A stretch of 64,000 nt of DNA from NCBI RefSeq assembly GCF_000002425.4, contig NC_037266.1, positions 2,910,007 to 2,974,006 of the forward strand, read 5' to 3'. The DNA comes from Physcomitrium patens. Its lineage: Eukaryota > Streptophyta > Bryopsida > Funariales > Funariaceae. The translations under genes were made by a program, and so were the position numbers. Shown here piece by piece: positions 37,620 through 51,560 of this stretch (position 1 is its first letter; the number at the start of each line of letters is the position of its first letter). Under the pieces are notes generated by a model that was given only the letters and a program-made list of their open reading frames with translations, was not told the origin of the DNA and ran no database searches.

Positions 37620-39110
37620 CAAGTTATATTAAATCTAATGATTTTTTGATATTTTTACTTCTAATTATAATCAAAGAAGGTAAATATGCAATATCTATAT
37701 CTATGAAGATCTCCTTGTTGTCTAGTTGTACTAAGTTGGATTGAAGAGATGATAAATTTGATATAGAAAGTAGATCAAATTAAGCCACTTTGTATTTAAT
37801 AGCTTGAAAAGTTTGTAGTTGTTGGTTTTGATTATATACTATAGATTTTTGTAATATCTTGTGATTGGTTTGAACCATCGTTAAAGTATGATGATTTTGA
37901 TCATTGTTTGAAGGATCATGGTACATATTTGATGGACCTTTTATAACAATAAGCTCTGCAAATTTAACTCCTTACATATTTCCAATAGCTTGGTTATTAT
38001 AGTTCCTTAAAAAAGAAGTTGAAGGAATAATTTGTTTGAATCTTCTACAAAGATTTCTAGAATGAGAACCTTTATAATTAGAGTATAAAATTCTATTTTT
38101 AATCCAACATTGACTCATTAAATATTATTTTTTGCAAGTAAAATAAGGTACCATACTATTTTTTTGATTTGAAGAAAATTAAAACCTACTTATTTCAATT
38201 AATAAAGACGCTTATATAATTGAGGTAGATTTATTTTTATAGGTTGTTTTTGTAAAAATTTTAGATAAAATTGAAACATATGATTCACTTATCTACAATT
38301 TATACACCACAATTTAGAGGTATGAATTTTCAATTCATTGTATCTAGATTCTATAATTGAAATTTTATTTTTAATGAAATAATGTTCATTTTTAATGAAA
38401 CATTTGTTTATTAATGGCCTTCAAATTGTTCATCATTTCATCTTTGAATATATCATTGGCTTGCTTTATTTCTTTTTTAAATTCTTCAAATCTAGTATCA
38501 TTGAAGGTCTTAGTTTAAACTTAATCATATAGAATTTATATAGCTAAAGATATTAGATTGCTAATTGGCAAAAAAAAGATAGAAGGTTTTGAGTGGCTTA
38601 AGACTAAAGATTGATAGAATTTTATAAAATTCCTTTTTTTAAGAGATGATGTCTTATAAAGGACCTTGTTTAATATTTGTCAAGGTTAAATGAGCTTGTT
38701 GTTGGCCAATTATAGGCCTATATTGACAAAAGAATGTTATTAGAAGTTATTTCTATTTAGTGGATGCTTGTTCTACATGTAATCTATACCAAGCATATGC
38801 AAAATCTATTAAGGTTGTTAAAAACCATATTAAATATTAACTAAGATTGATTACTAAACTAATAATAAGTACCTCTAAAAATCTTTTTACATGGATTGCT
38901 GAATCTTCATTGATAGATCCATTAAATCCTAGGAGATTAGGTAGAATTGATATCCCTTGTAATCTTAAAGGTACTACAACTAGTAATGTCCTAGACAACA
39001 TCATTGGATCAATTTGGGTATTGGTTTAAAAGTTGCAATTATCTCCATTGGCTACATTAATCTTTAAAGTTGAAAATGGTAAGGATTTATCTTGATGCTC
39101 TAAATGATGC
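37620..39110 (-). mobile_element. Ty3-type gag relic of another family
   Basis: The minus strand shows gag wording: NLLGFNGSINEDSAIHVKRF and AYAWYRLH (about 38740-38960), QYRPIIGQQQAHLTLTNI (about 38650-38730), a charged stretch (38400-38520) and a worn zinc-knuckle-like segment (about 38060-38120). It fits the retrotransposon gag family but differs from the gags of B, C, E and G. No LTR or pol was found with it. Heavily broken. Confidence 0.5.
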
Positions 39111-42100
39111 CCTCTACCATACTCTATCTCAAAAGAAGCTTGTAACATCTTATCATTAATTTCTTTTAATACATGGATTTCTAAATATATAGGTTTAATA
39201 TTTACTATGCATTGTAAAATACAACTAGACTACAAAATAAGGCTAGTAAGGAGATAAACTATCTTAGACTTAATTCTAGATGGCGTAAAACTAAGTATAT
39301 AATTTTTAAATAACTTCTTTAAAATAGAAGATCTAATAGGTGGTCTAAAGCAAAATAAGAAGATTTTAAATTATTTCTATTTTTATTTTATGAAATAATA
39401 TAAAATCTTTTTTTTATCTATTTATTAAGCATGTGATTTAATTATATAGTAAAATGAGATCTTGTGCCAAATTCAAATTAGTAGTCTTATCCAATAATTA
39501 AACCTTTCTCATAAGTGATACAAAAGTTTTAACTAAATACCAAGTTAAGATCTTGTTCTGATTTTAATATGGTGGAATCACCCATTTGTTGGACTTAATT
39601 CACAATTTAGATATTGAAAAAAAGGCCAAGGATAGTACAAGTAGTTTAAAATTTTAATTTGTAGATTTTACAAAAATCAAATGAGCCGGATACAAAGCAA
39701 CTTGTAGAATAACATGAAATAATCAACTTTGGCTCATAGAGGTCATCACTTCCCACAAATACAGATTCATACCAAAAAAAAGTCATGCCAGCTATTAATC
39801 CGAATTTACTTCTTATAAAAACATCTAAAAATTGAAAGTGCCTAATATAAATCAACGAGATTCTCTTAACAAAAAAAGGTAGATTGGAAAAAAATTTGAT
39901 GCATGTAATTAAATATTTTAATATTTAATTATACTATGAGATGATTGAATAGTTAAGATAATACCTTTAAGGCATCAAGTCTTGTTGTGCTCCTTCTTAA
40001 GTGTACCTAAAATTTGAAATAAAAATAAAGAGCTAAGATTTCAAACCCACCTAATTTTGCCAAGCCATGCTCTTTCCATACATGTCTAAAATTTTAAATG
40101 TTTTAAAGAGCTAAGATTTGGAACTTAATAAGATTAATTTTTATGTTTGAAGTTGTACTTGAATTCAATTCTTTATGCTTTGGAAATGACAACCAACCTA
40201 AAGAAAAGCACCCAATAATACTAATACTAATAATAAAATAATCAAATATTACTTAAAGTTAGAAGTAACAATATTGCATAAAAAATAAATTAATGAATTA
40301 ATAAATATATATTAACTTATTTCAATACATAAAAAATATTATGCATGTAAAAAAATAAAAATAAAATTAATAGTAATATAAAATAAAAAGATGAAAATAA
40401 AAAGATAAGTAAAAATAAAAAATAAAAGTTAAAATAAAAACAAAAGTTAAAATTAAATTAAAATATTTATTGATTTTATTTTTTATTAATTGATAAAATA
40501 ATTAATTTAATTTAATAATATTATTTTTAATTAAAATATTATTTTTATTTTATTTTTTATTTTTTATATATAGTATTTTATTTTTTATATATAGTATTTT
40601 ATTTTTATATATATAATATTTTATTTTTATTTTATTTTATTTTTATTTTATTTTATTTTTATAATTTAATATATTTAAGATGAATTTAAAATATATAATT
40701 TAAAATTATAATATAAAATCAATAATATAAATGATTGAATAAATAGAAATCACTAACTTCAATTATATTCTATTTAAGTTAGCAATCCCTATCTATTCTA
40801 AAAATCGCCACAAATTCAATTTTTATTCAATAGCATTAAATTTTATATAACTAAAATCTTAACTTTAAGGTGCTTGTACTCAAAAATTTCCACTATTAAA
40901 TAGTCACCAAGCACTAGAAATACCTTCTAAACAAGGAATATATGAAACTACCAAGGCAATGAAATCCTTTCTAAACTAAAACTCACTACAAATTCAAATC
41001 AAGTCCAAATAAAATATGCAGTAGCTTATTAGAAAGCTAATATTAACATAAAAAACCTCAAAAAGTTTCAACTTAAAAGATGAAACATGTAAGAACTGAT
41101 TGATGAAAATCCATGAGCAAATCAACATTCAACTTAATAATATTTTTTTGATTATATTATAAATTGAGAATATGAAATGCTTTATAGACACCAATAAGGA
41201 AGAGATGTAGAGAACTTACCAATAATAAAGACCTATTTGAATTTATCACTTAATAAAATCAAACAAGATCAATCATAGCAAGTAAACTTCACATTCACAC
41301 ATACCATTAGAAGAACCATCTTCCGGCAAATGCACCATTTATGTGAAGGTAATATTCACCTTTTCAACTCAAATTATAAGATGGCATCAATTAAAAGTTT
41401 TTTATAATTGGTGGTGAAGTAGAAGTAGCAAAGACAAGAACAAAAGAAGAACAACTCAAAACAAATGAAACAAGTGCAATCAAGCAATTTTATACTATAC
41501 AATTAGTCAAAATCTTTTTATTAGATTTTTATCTAGTTGAAAATAAAATTAAAATATATAAAATATATTTTTAGATAGATGTTTTTTTATCTTTTTAATG
41601 ACATAAAAAATATATAAATCTAAGTTAATATGTATAAGTTATAATAGATTAAAGATAGAATATAAATAATAAAAAAGTTTAATAAATAATTTTTACCTCA
41701 AGGTTAATTTGCTTAAGAGATTAAGAATTCAAACCTCACTAAGGCTAAGAAGTAGTGTATATTGATTGTTAAGAGAGGCCACAAGGCCTTAGTCTTATCT
41801 TTCTAACTCTATTCAAGGTGCTACAACCCATATGAGACTTGTGCACCTCCCTTTCTACAAAGACTAGACTAACTACTAGTCTTCCTATTTTCTACTACTA
41901 AAATTCATAATTTTAAATTTTTGACTTTATCATGGCATTTAAAAACATCAAAGTAGTCCATGAACCTTGTATGGCCTTCAAATCTTATTCAATTTTTTCA
42001 TAATGACTCCTAAAATGATAAAATTCAATTTTATCAAGGTCTTGAAATCTTCTCTTAAATTCTTAAATAATTCTAAATAAATTATAAAAAATCCTATAAT

Positions 42101-42530
42101 ATTTTTATAAGAATAATATCTATTTAAGACTATATTTTTCTATCTTTATAATCTCATATTTTTATATAATTAATTAAAAAGACATGAAGTTCTTTTTATA
42201 CTTCTTTTAACTACTAACTAATCATTGATAGGATTTTTATAAGTAATAAATGTAGATATGAGGCCAATAATGACATTGGTCTCAATAACTAATCCTTCAT
42301 ACTTAACATTAACTAAAAATACTAAACCAACTAAGATAATTACCTTAAAGACTTATTGAGACTCTATTTTTATGACTTTTCTTCTAAAAATACTTTTGTA
42401 ACTTATAAATACTTTTAAATTCTAAAAAATAATTAAATAGTCAAAAAAAATCTTTATCTTAATACTTGTATAATTGAATGACTTAAAACTATGTTTTTAA
42501 CCAATCTATTAATTAAGATGAATTGATGGG
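39111..42530. other. AT-rich spacer
   Basis: Mostly featureless AT-rich sequence. A short-unit AT array lies at 40430-40680. A segment at 41690-41900 has moderately higher GC and a weak tRNA B-box-like string (AATTCAAACCT) that is too poor to call a SINE. A 69-codon minus-strand frame at 39646-39855 has no recognisable domain. Confidence 0.45.
40530..40675. repeat. AT-rich short tandem array
   Basis: Three near copies of a roughly 21-bp unit (TTTTATATATAGTATTTTATT), followed by TTTTA-type repeats. Confidence 0.7.
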
Positions 42531-42539
42531 ACTTACATT

Positions 42540-45500
42540 TTTTTTTTTTTATCTTTCTTCTCTAGTGTATTAGCTTGTTTTTTTTGGAAAGTCTTCTTTA
42601 ACTTTCTTGACTTCCTATCCTTCTCTTTAGTCCAACATTCTTTTTCATAGTGATCTTTTTTGCTATAATATCTATATTTAGCATCTTTTTTGTAATCCTA
42701 TGAAGACTTTATTTGAATATGAGTATGAAAATAAGGCTTAGATTTTCTTTTCTTAGCCAATACCACCTTAGAGATTGATTCTAAATTCTTATTGTAATAT
42801 TTTTATTGCAATAGTTGAGCTATGACCATAGTTAATATCAATTTGGCAAGAAGTCATATTTCTAAGAACACTACTAGGGTACAATATGACTTGAGGAGAT
42901 TCCTTGGTAATTTCATGACAAAATGTATATTTAATTTTTTTCTCTAATTGAAGAAGGTTCCATAATTTGCCTATATAAGTCACAATGTTGTCACTTTCAT
43001 TCATTTTCACAATCCAAAACTTATAAATAAAAAATAATAGGTTTGAGATATTTTTATTTTTATACATTATTATATTGAAAAGTAGCATAATATGTAAAAA
43101 TAATATGAAATATTATAAAATTTTGGAATATAATTAAAATAAAATAAAATTTAATATAAAAATAAATATAATAAAATATTTATCTAATTTATTTAAGTTT
43201 ATAATTTAAATTTAGAAATTATAGGATTTATTAGAAAAATTTATAAGGGCTTTGAAATCAAAAGTATAATATTTTGACTTCTAATCCATTCCATATAGGT
43301 AGATAAGATGAGTAATAGAGGACTTCATATGAGTAATAGAGGACTTTATTTTTATTGATTGAAAGTCATATATAATGGGCCTCAAGATGTTATCTAGGAC
43401 CATACTAGAGTTTGGAACTACTTTAAGGCGATCCATTCAAGGCAAGGTAGACCATTTGAAAAAAGGCAAGACATTTGAAGTTTAAAGGTTGGATTCAAAA
43501 GGTTTGTTTTTTGGACTAGAATTTGGATGAAAGAAATGGATGATTTGGAATTATAATGAGAGAGTTATGGTTGTTTGAAATTAGGATGTGATTTTGGTAC
43601 CTAAAAACTCTTTTAAGTATATAGAGAGTTGTAAAAAAACTTTGAAGAATCAAGAAGTAAAGTTTGAAAGCTGATTTAAAGAACTAAAATGAATGAAAAT
43701 GAGTTGTTGGAAATTAGTATTCAAAATTGAAATTTGTAAGTGAATTGTTTTTAATGGAGGTTTTGGTTTTTGCCATATCTTGAGTTTTTGGACGATTTTT
43801 TGGCTCAAATTTTTTATAATTTTATATGATTATGTCAAGAAATTATATATAAAAAATTCATGATATTTGAGCATTGGATTTTTGAGATATAAAGAAATAA
43901 GTACGTGGATGCCTAAAAAATTGACATGTATAGTACTTGCTAGAAAATAGGCAATATCCAAAGACTTGTAATGAATTTATAGTTGAATTTTTGTGTGGAG
44001 GTAGTCAAGAATATAAAATAATTTGTAGAAAATTTTGAATCCAATTAAATAGTTAAATTGGAAGTTATTGAATGATACATATATAGAAAGAATCACTACA
44101 AGAATAGAAGTGAATTTAAGATATTTAGTCACATCTTAGATGCTCTTGTACATCTTAATCTTGTATATTTGATGTATTTTTCTTCTTAAAGATAAATTAT
44201 AAATCATATTAGTATTTTATAATCTTATAATTTTTTTGAGCAATTACTAGTAGCTAGAAGGCCAATGCTTTTTTGAAGCAACTCTCTCTACTACAACAAT
44301 GCTTCTTTTAGACTCTTCCATAGTAACCTTTGTATTTCTTGCTTTTCTTCTTGTCATAAACTCTAGATCAAAGAGTTGTTGAAAAATTATATATAATATT
44401 TGCTTATCTATAGCTTTTTATTTTTTTAATTCAATTATATCTACGAGTGACTTGGTATGTTTTTTATATTTTTTGCATACAACCTTCCATAATCCCTTGT
44501 TGATTAGAATAAATCTAATCCTCTCTTTTAAGAAGTGCCAATTTTTTCCAGTAATTTTTTTTATGATATAATACTTTGTTACCATCATATAAAAAATATG
44601 CTAAAGATAGAAGAAATAATAGAATCAAAAGAAGAAAATTAAAAGAGATAATAATAGAATCAAAATGAGATTCAATAATTTTGTATATAATCTTTTATTT
44701 GAATATTTATAAAAATTCTACATTTTTTCTAAAATATTAAAAATTCCTATTAAAATGCCATTGGCACTTCCAAAAAAATTCAAGTTTAAATTTCTAGAAT
44801 TGAATATGATATATTAATTTTAAATCCAATTTAAATCATATATAACAACATAAATCCAATTTAAATCAAAAATTTTAATTTGTAAATCATCTTAGAATCC
44901 TTGAACTTTTTGGACTTTTAAAATTCTCTAAATTTCTTCAAGCTCAATGTTTGAAGTCTTAATTTTCATCCCAAAACTCTCAATTGACTAATTTAATTGT
45001 CCATTTTTAATAATCAAATTCCAACTGTATATTTTTAACAATCTATTTCTACCAAGACAATCTCAACTGCTTGTTCTCAATAGCCAATTGAGACTAGGCA
45101 TTCTTCATAGCCCATTTCCAACTATATATTTTCAACTATACTATGGCTTTGTATAGATTATGGATTATGCTTGCAGGGGCTGTGGATTGTGGATAAAGCT
45201 TCTTAAAGCTCTAACACCTTTTTCTTGCTCTTCTTAATTTATTACATTGCTTCTTATAAGAACTACCAAAAAAAAATTAAACTTCCTCAAAAGTAATTAA
45301 AATTCTATATTTTACATAAAACCTCACATATATATTCAATCTACAAAGGATAATTCAAAAATACCAAGCTTTAATACCATGATATAAAATATAAAGAAGT
45401 ATATTATTAGAATAGAAGTACAAACATTTAAAGAAAAGAGAAATAAAATTTCTTGCTAAAATGAACTTCTGATTTGAGTTCTTATACTATTAATTCAATA

Positions 45501-45640
45501 TCTAATAATTAAGACTTTATAATGTCAATACACAAACATCTAACTTATTCAACGATGCTCTATTTAACATATAGATATTTATCTTATTAGGCTACATGAT
45601 GGTATTATGATGTAACATGACTAATAGGTGAAATATATAT
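42540..45640 (-). mobile_element. Copia element K relic (gag, PBS, possible LTR)
   Basis: The minus strand carries copia-type gag. An N-terminal part lies at about 44240-44560 (LWKVVCKKYKK, with a following KAIDKQILYI). A second part lies at 42789-43060 (MNESDNIVTYIGKLWNLL), followed by a worn CCHC knuckle and Lys-rich tail (about 42545-42700). The two parts are separated by about 1.1 kb of unrelated AT-rich DNA that includes dispersed repeat Q. Upstream, a worn complement of the tRNA-Met 3' end lies at 45368-45379, directly next to TGATATAAAATAT, which may be the inner end of an LTR extending to about 45620. No pol was found. Heavily broken and old. Confidence 0.5.
43600..44060 (+). repeat. 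Dispersed repeat Q, copy 1
   Basis: Contains GGATTTTTGAGATATAAAG (about 43884-43902) and neighbouring wording that recurs in the same order at 63840-64000. It lies between the two parts of the copia K gag, so it may be part of an insertion there. Class unknown. Confidence 0.45.
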
Positions 45641-45679
45641 ATCTATATATATATATATATATTAGAAGAACTTATTTCA

Positions 45680-47130
45680 AAATATTATAGTAAATTATTT
45701 TAGAAATATAGATGATAGTCAAAGGATAGTAAATTAAAAGTGAAAATGTTGCCTTTTTACATAATAGAATTTTATTTATTTTGCAAGACCATAAATAAGG
45801 CAAAAAAAGATATATTAGAAAAATAAAAGATATAGGCATATTTAAGAAGAAGTTATGAATTAATTGTAGCAAAAATTATCTCAAAAAGATAAAAATTGAT
45901 ATCCTAAAAATACTAGTTGTTAACCTAGATTAAAATCAAACCTTGAAGCTCAAAAATACACACTTGTGGCAATTCCAAGATTCTTTTGTAAATCAAAGAG
46001 TGAATTTTGGAAGAAGACTTTATAAGATTTTTTAAAAGAATAGATTTGAATAATTTGAATTTTCGATGACTTTGTAAGAGCTTTACAAATTTATGATTTT
46101 TTTTGATGACTTTGGATTTTATGAAATAAAATATAATTTAGAATTAAGATAATTTTATAAATTTTATAGTAGATCTAGAAATGAAATTATGTAGAATTGT
46201 GAATATAGTTGTGTTAAACATATATTGTGAATTTGAGCTTGATGGGATAGTTGGATTAGAATTCATTAAAATTCAAAGGAATTAAGGACTCAAAAATTGG
46301 AATTTTAGATCCAATAAGGTTATTTAAGACTTGCACTAATTTGCTAGTTGGATTGACATGATTTTTATTGAAGTAAATAATTGACTTGATTTCCAATACT
46401 TATGAAAAATTCAAGAGCAAGTTAATGGTACAATTAGGAGTTATTACTATTGGATGGTCAATATTAAAGTCAAAGATGGAGGCTGGCTAATATTAGAATA
46501 AATTATGATATTTTTCTTTCATTTTGTATATTCAATTTTCTTCAAATTTATTGTGCTTATTTTTAATTAAGAGATTGAAAGTTATATAAAATTTTAAGCA
46601 AGAAAAATAATTTTGTCAATAAATATTGAGATTCTAAATCTACCTTAGAATTGATCTAAATTGATTAGGTTTTAGTTAGCATAGGTTTGAATTAGTTAGA
46701 TTTTGATTAAGATTTGTTTAAGGATTAATTAGGATTTTATTTAAAATTAGGATTTTTTTGGGATTGATTTAGGATTTAGGATCTAATTAGGATTGATTAA
46801 GGATTTAGGATTTTTTAAGATTTCTTTTGGATTCTTTTGAATTTCTTTAGGATTTTTTAAAGATTTATTTAGGATTTCTTTTTGAATTTCTTTTAGATTT
46901 CTTTAAAGATTATTTTTATTTATTTTTAGTTTTTAAAGATTTTTTTAAGTTTTTTTTTTTATTATTTCTTTAAGATTTCTTTATGTTTCTTTTATAATTT
47001 ATTTGAAAATTTAATTGAGCTTGATCAATATTTGATCATGTTTTTTAAACTTTAATTGTTATTTATATATGATTCTATTATAGTTATTAGGACTTCTTAT
47101 TACAAATTTCTTTTAACTTCAATATCTAAG
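45680..47130 (+). repeat. Repeat family P, copy 2 (uninterrupted)
   Basis: The most complete copy of P. The left end is near the TAGTAAATTATTTTAGAAATA segment and the array of TTTAGGATT-like words is at 46640-46990. It shares its whole order with copy 1 (28530-29164 plus 34521-35460) and inverted copy 3. No protein motif was seen. The size (about 1.4 kb) and the lack of coding capacity suggest a non-autonomous element or a large LTR. Confidence 0.65.
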
Positions 47131-47399
47131 TATGGTGTATTTTTAAATAAACTTCATCTAATATAATATATTTAATAAATTCCACGTAAAAAACTTAAAA
47201 TATAGGGTATTTGGATTTTTTTTTGGTTTATTTGAAATATGGAGAAAAAAAGCAAGAAAATGGAAAGAAGAGCTTTTGATGGTATTTAAATTATTATTTT
47301 AAGTGGAATTGAAAGTGAAACTATAAGTAGAAGACAAGATATGTATTTTGATTCCAATTCCATATGCATATTTGAGGCTTTTCCCCTATTCATGCAAAA

Positions 47400-47800
47400 A
47401 TAATAGATTAAAGATTGCAAAGAAGGTATGGCAAACAAATCATTAGAAGCAATTATAGATAAGATTTATTAATTTTAAAGAAAGGATATTATAAAATATT
47501 TAAGATATTATATTAAAAAAATATAGTTAAAGTATGTTTTAGAGTAAGAGATGGTTCAATTATTTAAATTAGCTATTGCATTAGAGATAAGAAAATATCT
47601 GAAGTCCATTATAGAATATTCTAGAGGTTCATAGAAAAAAATATCTCAAGCATTAAAGGATGATATTTTTTTAGAAGATAGTCACATGGTTACAAAGAAG
47701 ATATTTTTTGAATGGATTGAAAGGCCTAAGAAGAATATTTTAGCAATAAAATTATTAAAAAAGTTAAAAAAAAATATATTCTTTTTTATCAAATATAAAA
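47400..47800 (+). mobile_element. Gag-like relic, plus strand
   Basis: One frame is nearly open and reads MVQLFKLAIALEIRKYLKSI, then SQALKDDIFLEDSHMVTKK and FFEWIERPKKN. This resembles the N-terminal gag-like region of plant LTR-element polyproteins. No other part of the element is identifiable. Broken; family uncertain. Confidence 0.35.
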
Positions 47801-48049
47801 ATAGCCTTAATTAGTTCTATTTATACTTTATTCAACCATCTTAGAAATTTTCAGAATATTCTTAATGATAGGTCCTACCTAAATAACTGCCTTAAATTCT
47901 TTTTAGAATATTCTATGGTAGATCCTATATAGACCACCAACCTAATTCTAATTCTAAAAACTTCTAAAAACTTCCTAAACATGGTTCCTATCACCTATCT
48001 CTATGTGTCAACAATTTGAATATCTTATCCATATCCCATTATAATTAAT

Positions 48050-50780
48050 TTTCTTCTACTAATGAAGAACGTCCTTGCTTTGTTTTTGATAGTATCTCCA
48101 AATTTTTTGTTGATAGTAGATGAGATTTTGTACATATTCTCACATTGCATTATAAATGAGATAACCTTTCCAGAGGACTTTGTATTGAAGTTGTAGATGT
48201 TAATTGCTATAGCATAAATAGCGGTGTTCCAAAATGCTATCTATTTCATATTCTTGTTGATTATTGATCACAACTAATGGTGGTGGTGGTGGTTGGTATT
48301 GGTCCAAAAAATACCTTAGCTTAGTATGAAATTCCTTGAGTTACAAAACATGGAAGAATGGATAGATCCAAATATATGATAGAAGCTTGGGGTAGTATGC
48401 AATAACAAAAATCACTATAGAAATGTAAAAAGATTCAAGCTATAGAGGTACCAACTTACAAATTTGGATTGATGTAGCAAGTAGAAAGTTAGCATTGAAA
48501 AGTAACACTTAGCCATCTTTTTGAAAGGTCATATGTTGTCGATGGTTATCCGCATATTACTTTTGTGAATTTTGTATAATAAAGAGGTAGTATTGTGCGT
48601 CCTACAAGATTATTATAAGTCATTGTATAAACTCCTCTGTCATCTAATTGTTGATGTCAATCAAATAATAAAAAATTACTAACAAAATTGGATGCTAACT
48701 AGTGTTAAGCAAGAATGGTGAATGATTGGTACTTACTTGAATACTATTATTATAAGTAAACTCTAAGAACATCAAATATTTATCCTGGTCATTATGATAA
48801 ACTACCACAAATATCTATAGCATATCTTTTAAGGTCTAATTTTCATGCTTTGTTTATCTATGTATTTGAGGATAGAAGATCATGAACATAACAAGTCATA
48901 TACCTAGTGGCTTAAATAAAATCTGCAAAAAACTTTCTATGAAGTATGGATCCTAATTTGAAATGATGATATAAGGTAATCCATCGTAACAAAAGACATA
49001 TTAAAAAAGACTTGTGTAAGTATTGGAACATTAATATCAAAGCGTACCATAGCTAAATGAAGTTTCTTTAAAAATTGATCCACAAAGACAACAATTGCAG
49101 TAAAATTATGAGACATTTGCAGCAAACACATAATAAGATCTATAGTAACTTGCTCCCAATATACTATAGGTAGTGGAATTGGGTGCAATAGTCCAAGAGA
49201 TGCTATATTGTGTACTTTGTTATGTTGGCATGACTTGTAAGAATGCACAAAAGTTTACACATCACAATCCGAATTTGTCAAAATTCATATTTTTAAGATC
49301 CATTCTAAAGTCTTTTCACACCTTAGATCTCCAAATATTTAAATGTCATACTCTTCTTAAAGTATGCACATCCAGAATATAGTATTGTTAAGTACATAAA
49401 TTTACTTTTTAAAATAGAGCAAGCCATTACTAAGATGGTAATAATGATATTACACATTATCCATCTTCAATCAATCAATAATCATCTTAAAATAAGCATT
49501 CCAATGCATAGCTTCTTTCTATTTCACTTCTTTAGTTAAGTTTGAAATAAAACTACTAATGGTAGCGATTTGTACTTTATTTTTTAATTTGAGCTTCAAA
49601 TCTAGTCTATGCAATAAGGTATTCAACACAATATATTATCATTCTTATTTGTATTTAAGTTGAATGTCAAAGAGTTATAATTTATTTATTTTTTAATTAT
49701 GATATCATAATTTCATATTTTTCAAATGCAAATCATATAGTAAGGGCTAATAGTCAATCCAAATAGTCATTGGCTTATCCAATAGATAGTATTGCCACAC
49801 TTTTATGGTATGTACAATTACTAGTTGCTCTCAATTATATGTAAAGTAATTGTGCTCTGCTATTTTGAAATTGCATGATTTGTATGCCATAGATTAAAAG
49901 TTCCTACGAAAGTCTTGATAAAGGACCATGATAATAGCAAAGTAAAAAGTAACAATGTCAAGTATATAGAGAAGGTTGAGATCATATGATTACAAAATGA
50001 GTGGCTCCTTCAACTTATCAAAGGCCTTTTTTTCTCTAATTTCTATTCAAATAGGGCACCATTTTCCAATAGGCTTGTCAATGAGGCATCAATGTATGCA
50101 AATTTTTGAATAAAACAACATTATTATCCAATAAGGCCTAAAAATGAACAGACTTCAGAAGCATCCCTGTAAGTTGGTCAATCTTCTATTATTTTTATTT
50201 TATCTTGCTCCATATACACACCTTCGGAGGATACAACATACTCCAAAAAGGTAACCTTTGACTTTCAAAGTTTACACTTTGGTTATTTGCAATAGAAGCA
50301 AATATCTTATAGTCGATACAATACATCCTATAGATGTTGCTCATATTCATAAAAGATTTTATTATAGATTATAATAACATCAATGAAGACAACTACATAC
50401 TTATCCAAAATATTCCAAAACAATCCATTGATGTGACCTATGAAGTAGGTTGGAGTATTAATAATGCCAAAAGATAAAAAAAAAAAAAAAAAAAAAAAAC
50501 CATTCAAAACATCCATAGTACGTACAAAAGGTCAACTTTTTTATATCCTCTTTTGCAATAGGTGTCTGTCAATAGTCACTCTAAAGATCTTATTTGCTAA
50601 AGATAGTTATATCTTGAAATTGGTCAAGAAGATCATCTATACATAAAAGTGGATATACATTCTTGACAATCTACTTATTGAGGCCTTGATAGTTGATGCA
50701 AAGCCAAAGTCTACATTCTTTTTAAGTACAAAGAATATAAGTACTTCTGATAGTGATGTGCTTTCTTAAATGACATCCTT
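48050..50780 (-). mobile_element. Ty3 element J, pol fragment of a second lineage
   Basis: Minus-strand pol parts: reverse transcriptase (about 50760-50300, with a FVVVFIDVIIIY-like catalytic box near 50350-50390), RNase H (about 50290-49550), integrase finger and core (about 49260-48600, HSYKSCQHNKVHN and WEQVTIDLIMCL) and a C-terminal integrase segment with an LDQYQPPPPP-like run (about 48270-48310). The wording is that of the classic plant chromovirus lineages, distinct from B, C, E and G. It is cut off where the 3' LTR remnant of element E begins. A 24-base poly-A tract (50476-50499) lies in the reverse transcriptase region. Heavily broken and old. Confidence 0.7.
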
Positions 50781-51159
50781 CAAGGCTTCACTCTTGCCTC
50801 TATATATACTATCTACCTAGGAGCTACGTGGCAACATTCTATAGGACCTCTAAAAAGATGTTGACTTTGTATAACACGTATCTTAAGTTGCAAGGTAAGT
50901 TTTCTATGTGGGTGCCACATAATTAACTCGTTCCATAAGATACCAACATATGTGGTACATGGTTAATTTTTTGACCAAATTTCTAATCCACCAATCAAGT
51001 ATAAATACATATAAAGTCAAAGTAGTGTCTATAAAGCTTTTAAGAAGATTATCTAAAAGATATTATAAAATTAATCTATTTTTATCTACTTCTACCTATT
51101 TATATTACCTAAGTAATAATTACAGTAAATGTATGTTTGTGACATTATTCCCCTTTCTA

Positions 51160-51560
51160 GGGACAAATTCCACGAGGAGTGGTGATCGCATATCGAGGAA
51201 GTCTAAGATGCGGCGAATTATATTTGCCACATACTCTAATCTTTATTCTCTTTGAAGATGATTGATAGGGCCTTTCAACCATGGATAGTGTCCTATACTA
51301 AGACAAGAAGACCACCCTATTATATGATTGTTGTTGAAGCCTTCATAACTTTCTTCAAATAAAATATTTGGAACACCATCAAGAGTTGTTTCCATCTCTA
51401 GTAAAATCACCAATCATCTTGAATCTCTTCCAAGGTCGTGATACCAAATGCATTGCATCTTGCCATGTATTTGAGGAAAAACATGTTGTTCTTGAGGATC
51501 TTCATTTCAATTGCATCATCTTAAAAGTTGTGACAATCATAATATTTTGTCCAATAAGTC
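51160..51560 (-). mobile_element. Conserved post-chromodomain tail (copy in E)
   Basis: The minus strand between chromodomain and purine tract aligns with the tail of C, including the segment equivalent to GWSSCP and the EQR block near the end. Unknown function. Confidence 0.6.

Noticed and set aside
41690-41900. Possible tRNA-derived SINE
   Set aside because: Only a weak B-box-like string, no A box at proper spacing and no tail.
50328-50516. Poly-Phe frame
   Set aside because: The Phe run is the translated poly-A tract in fossil J; only the downstream reverse transcriptase wording is meaningful.
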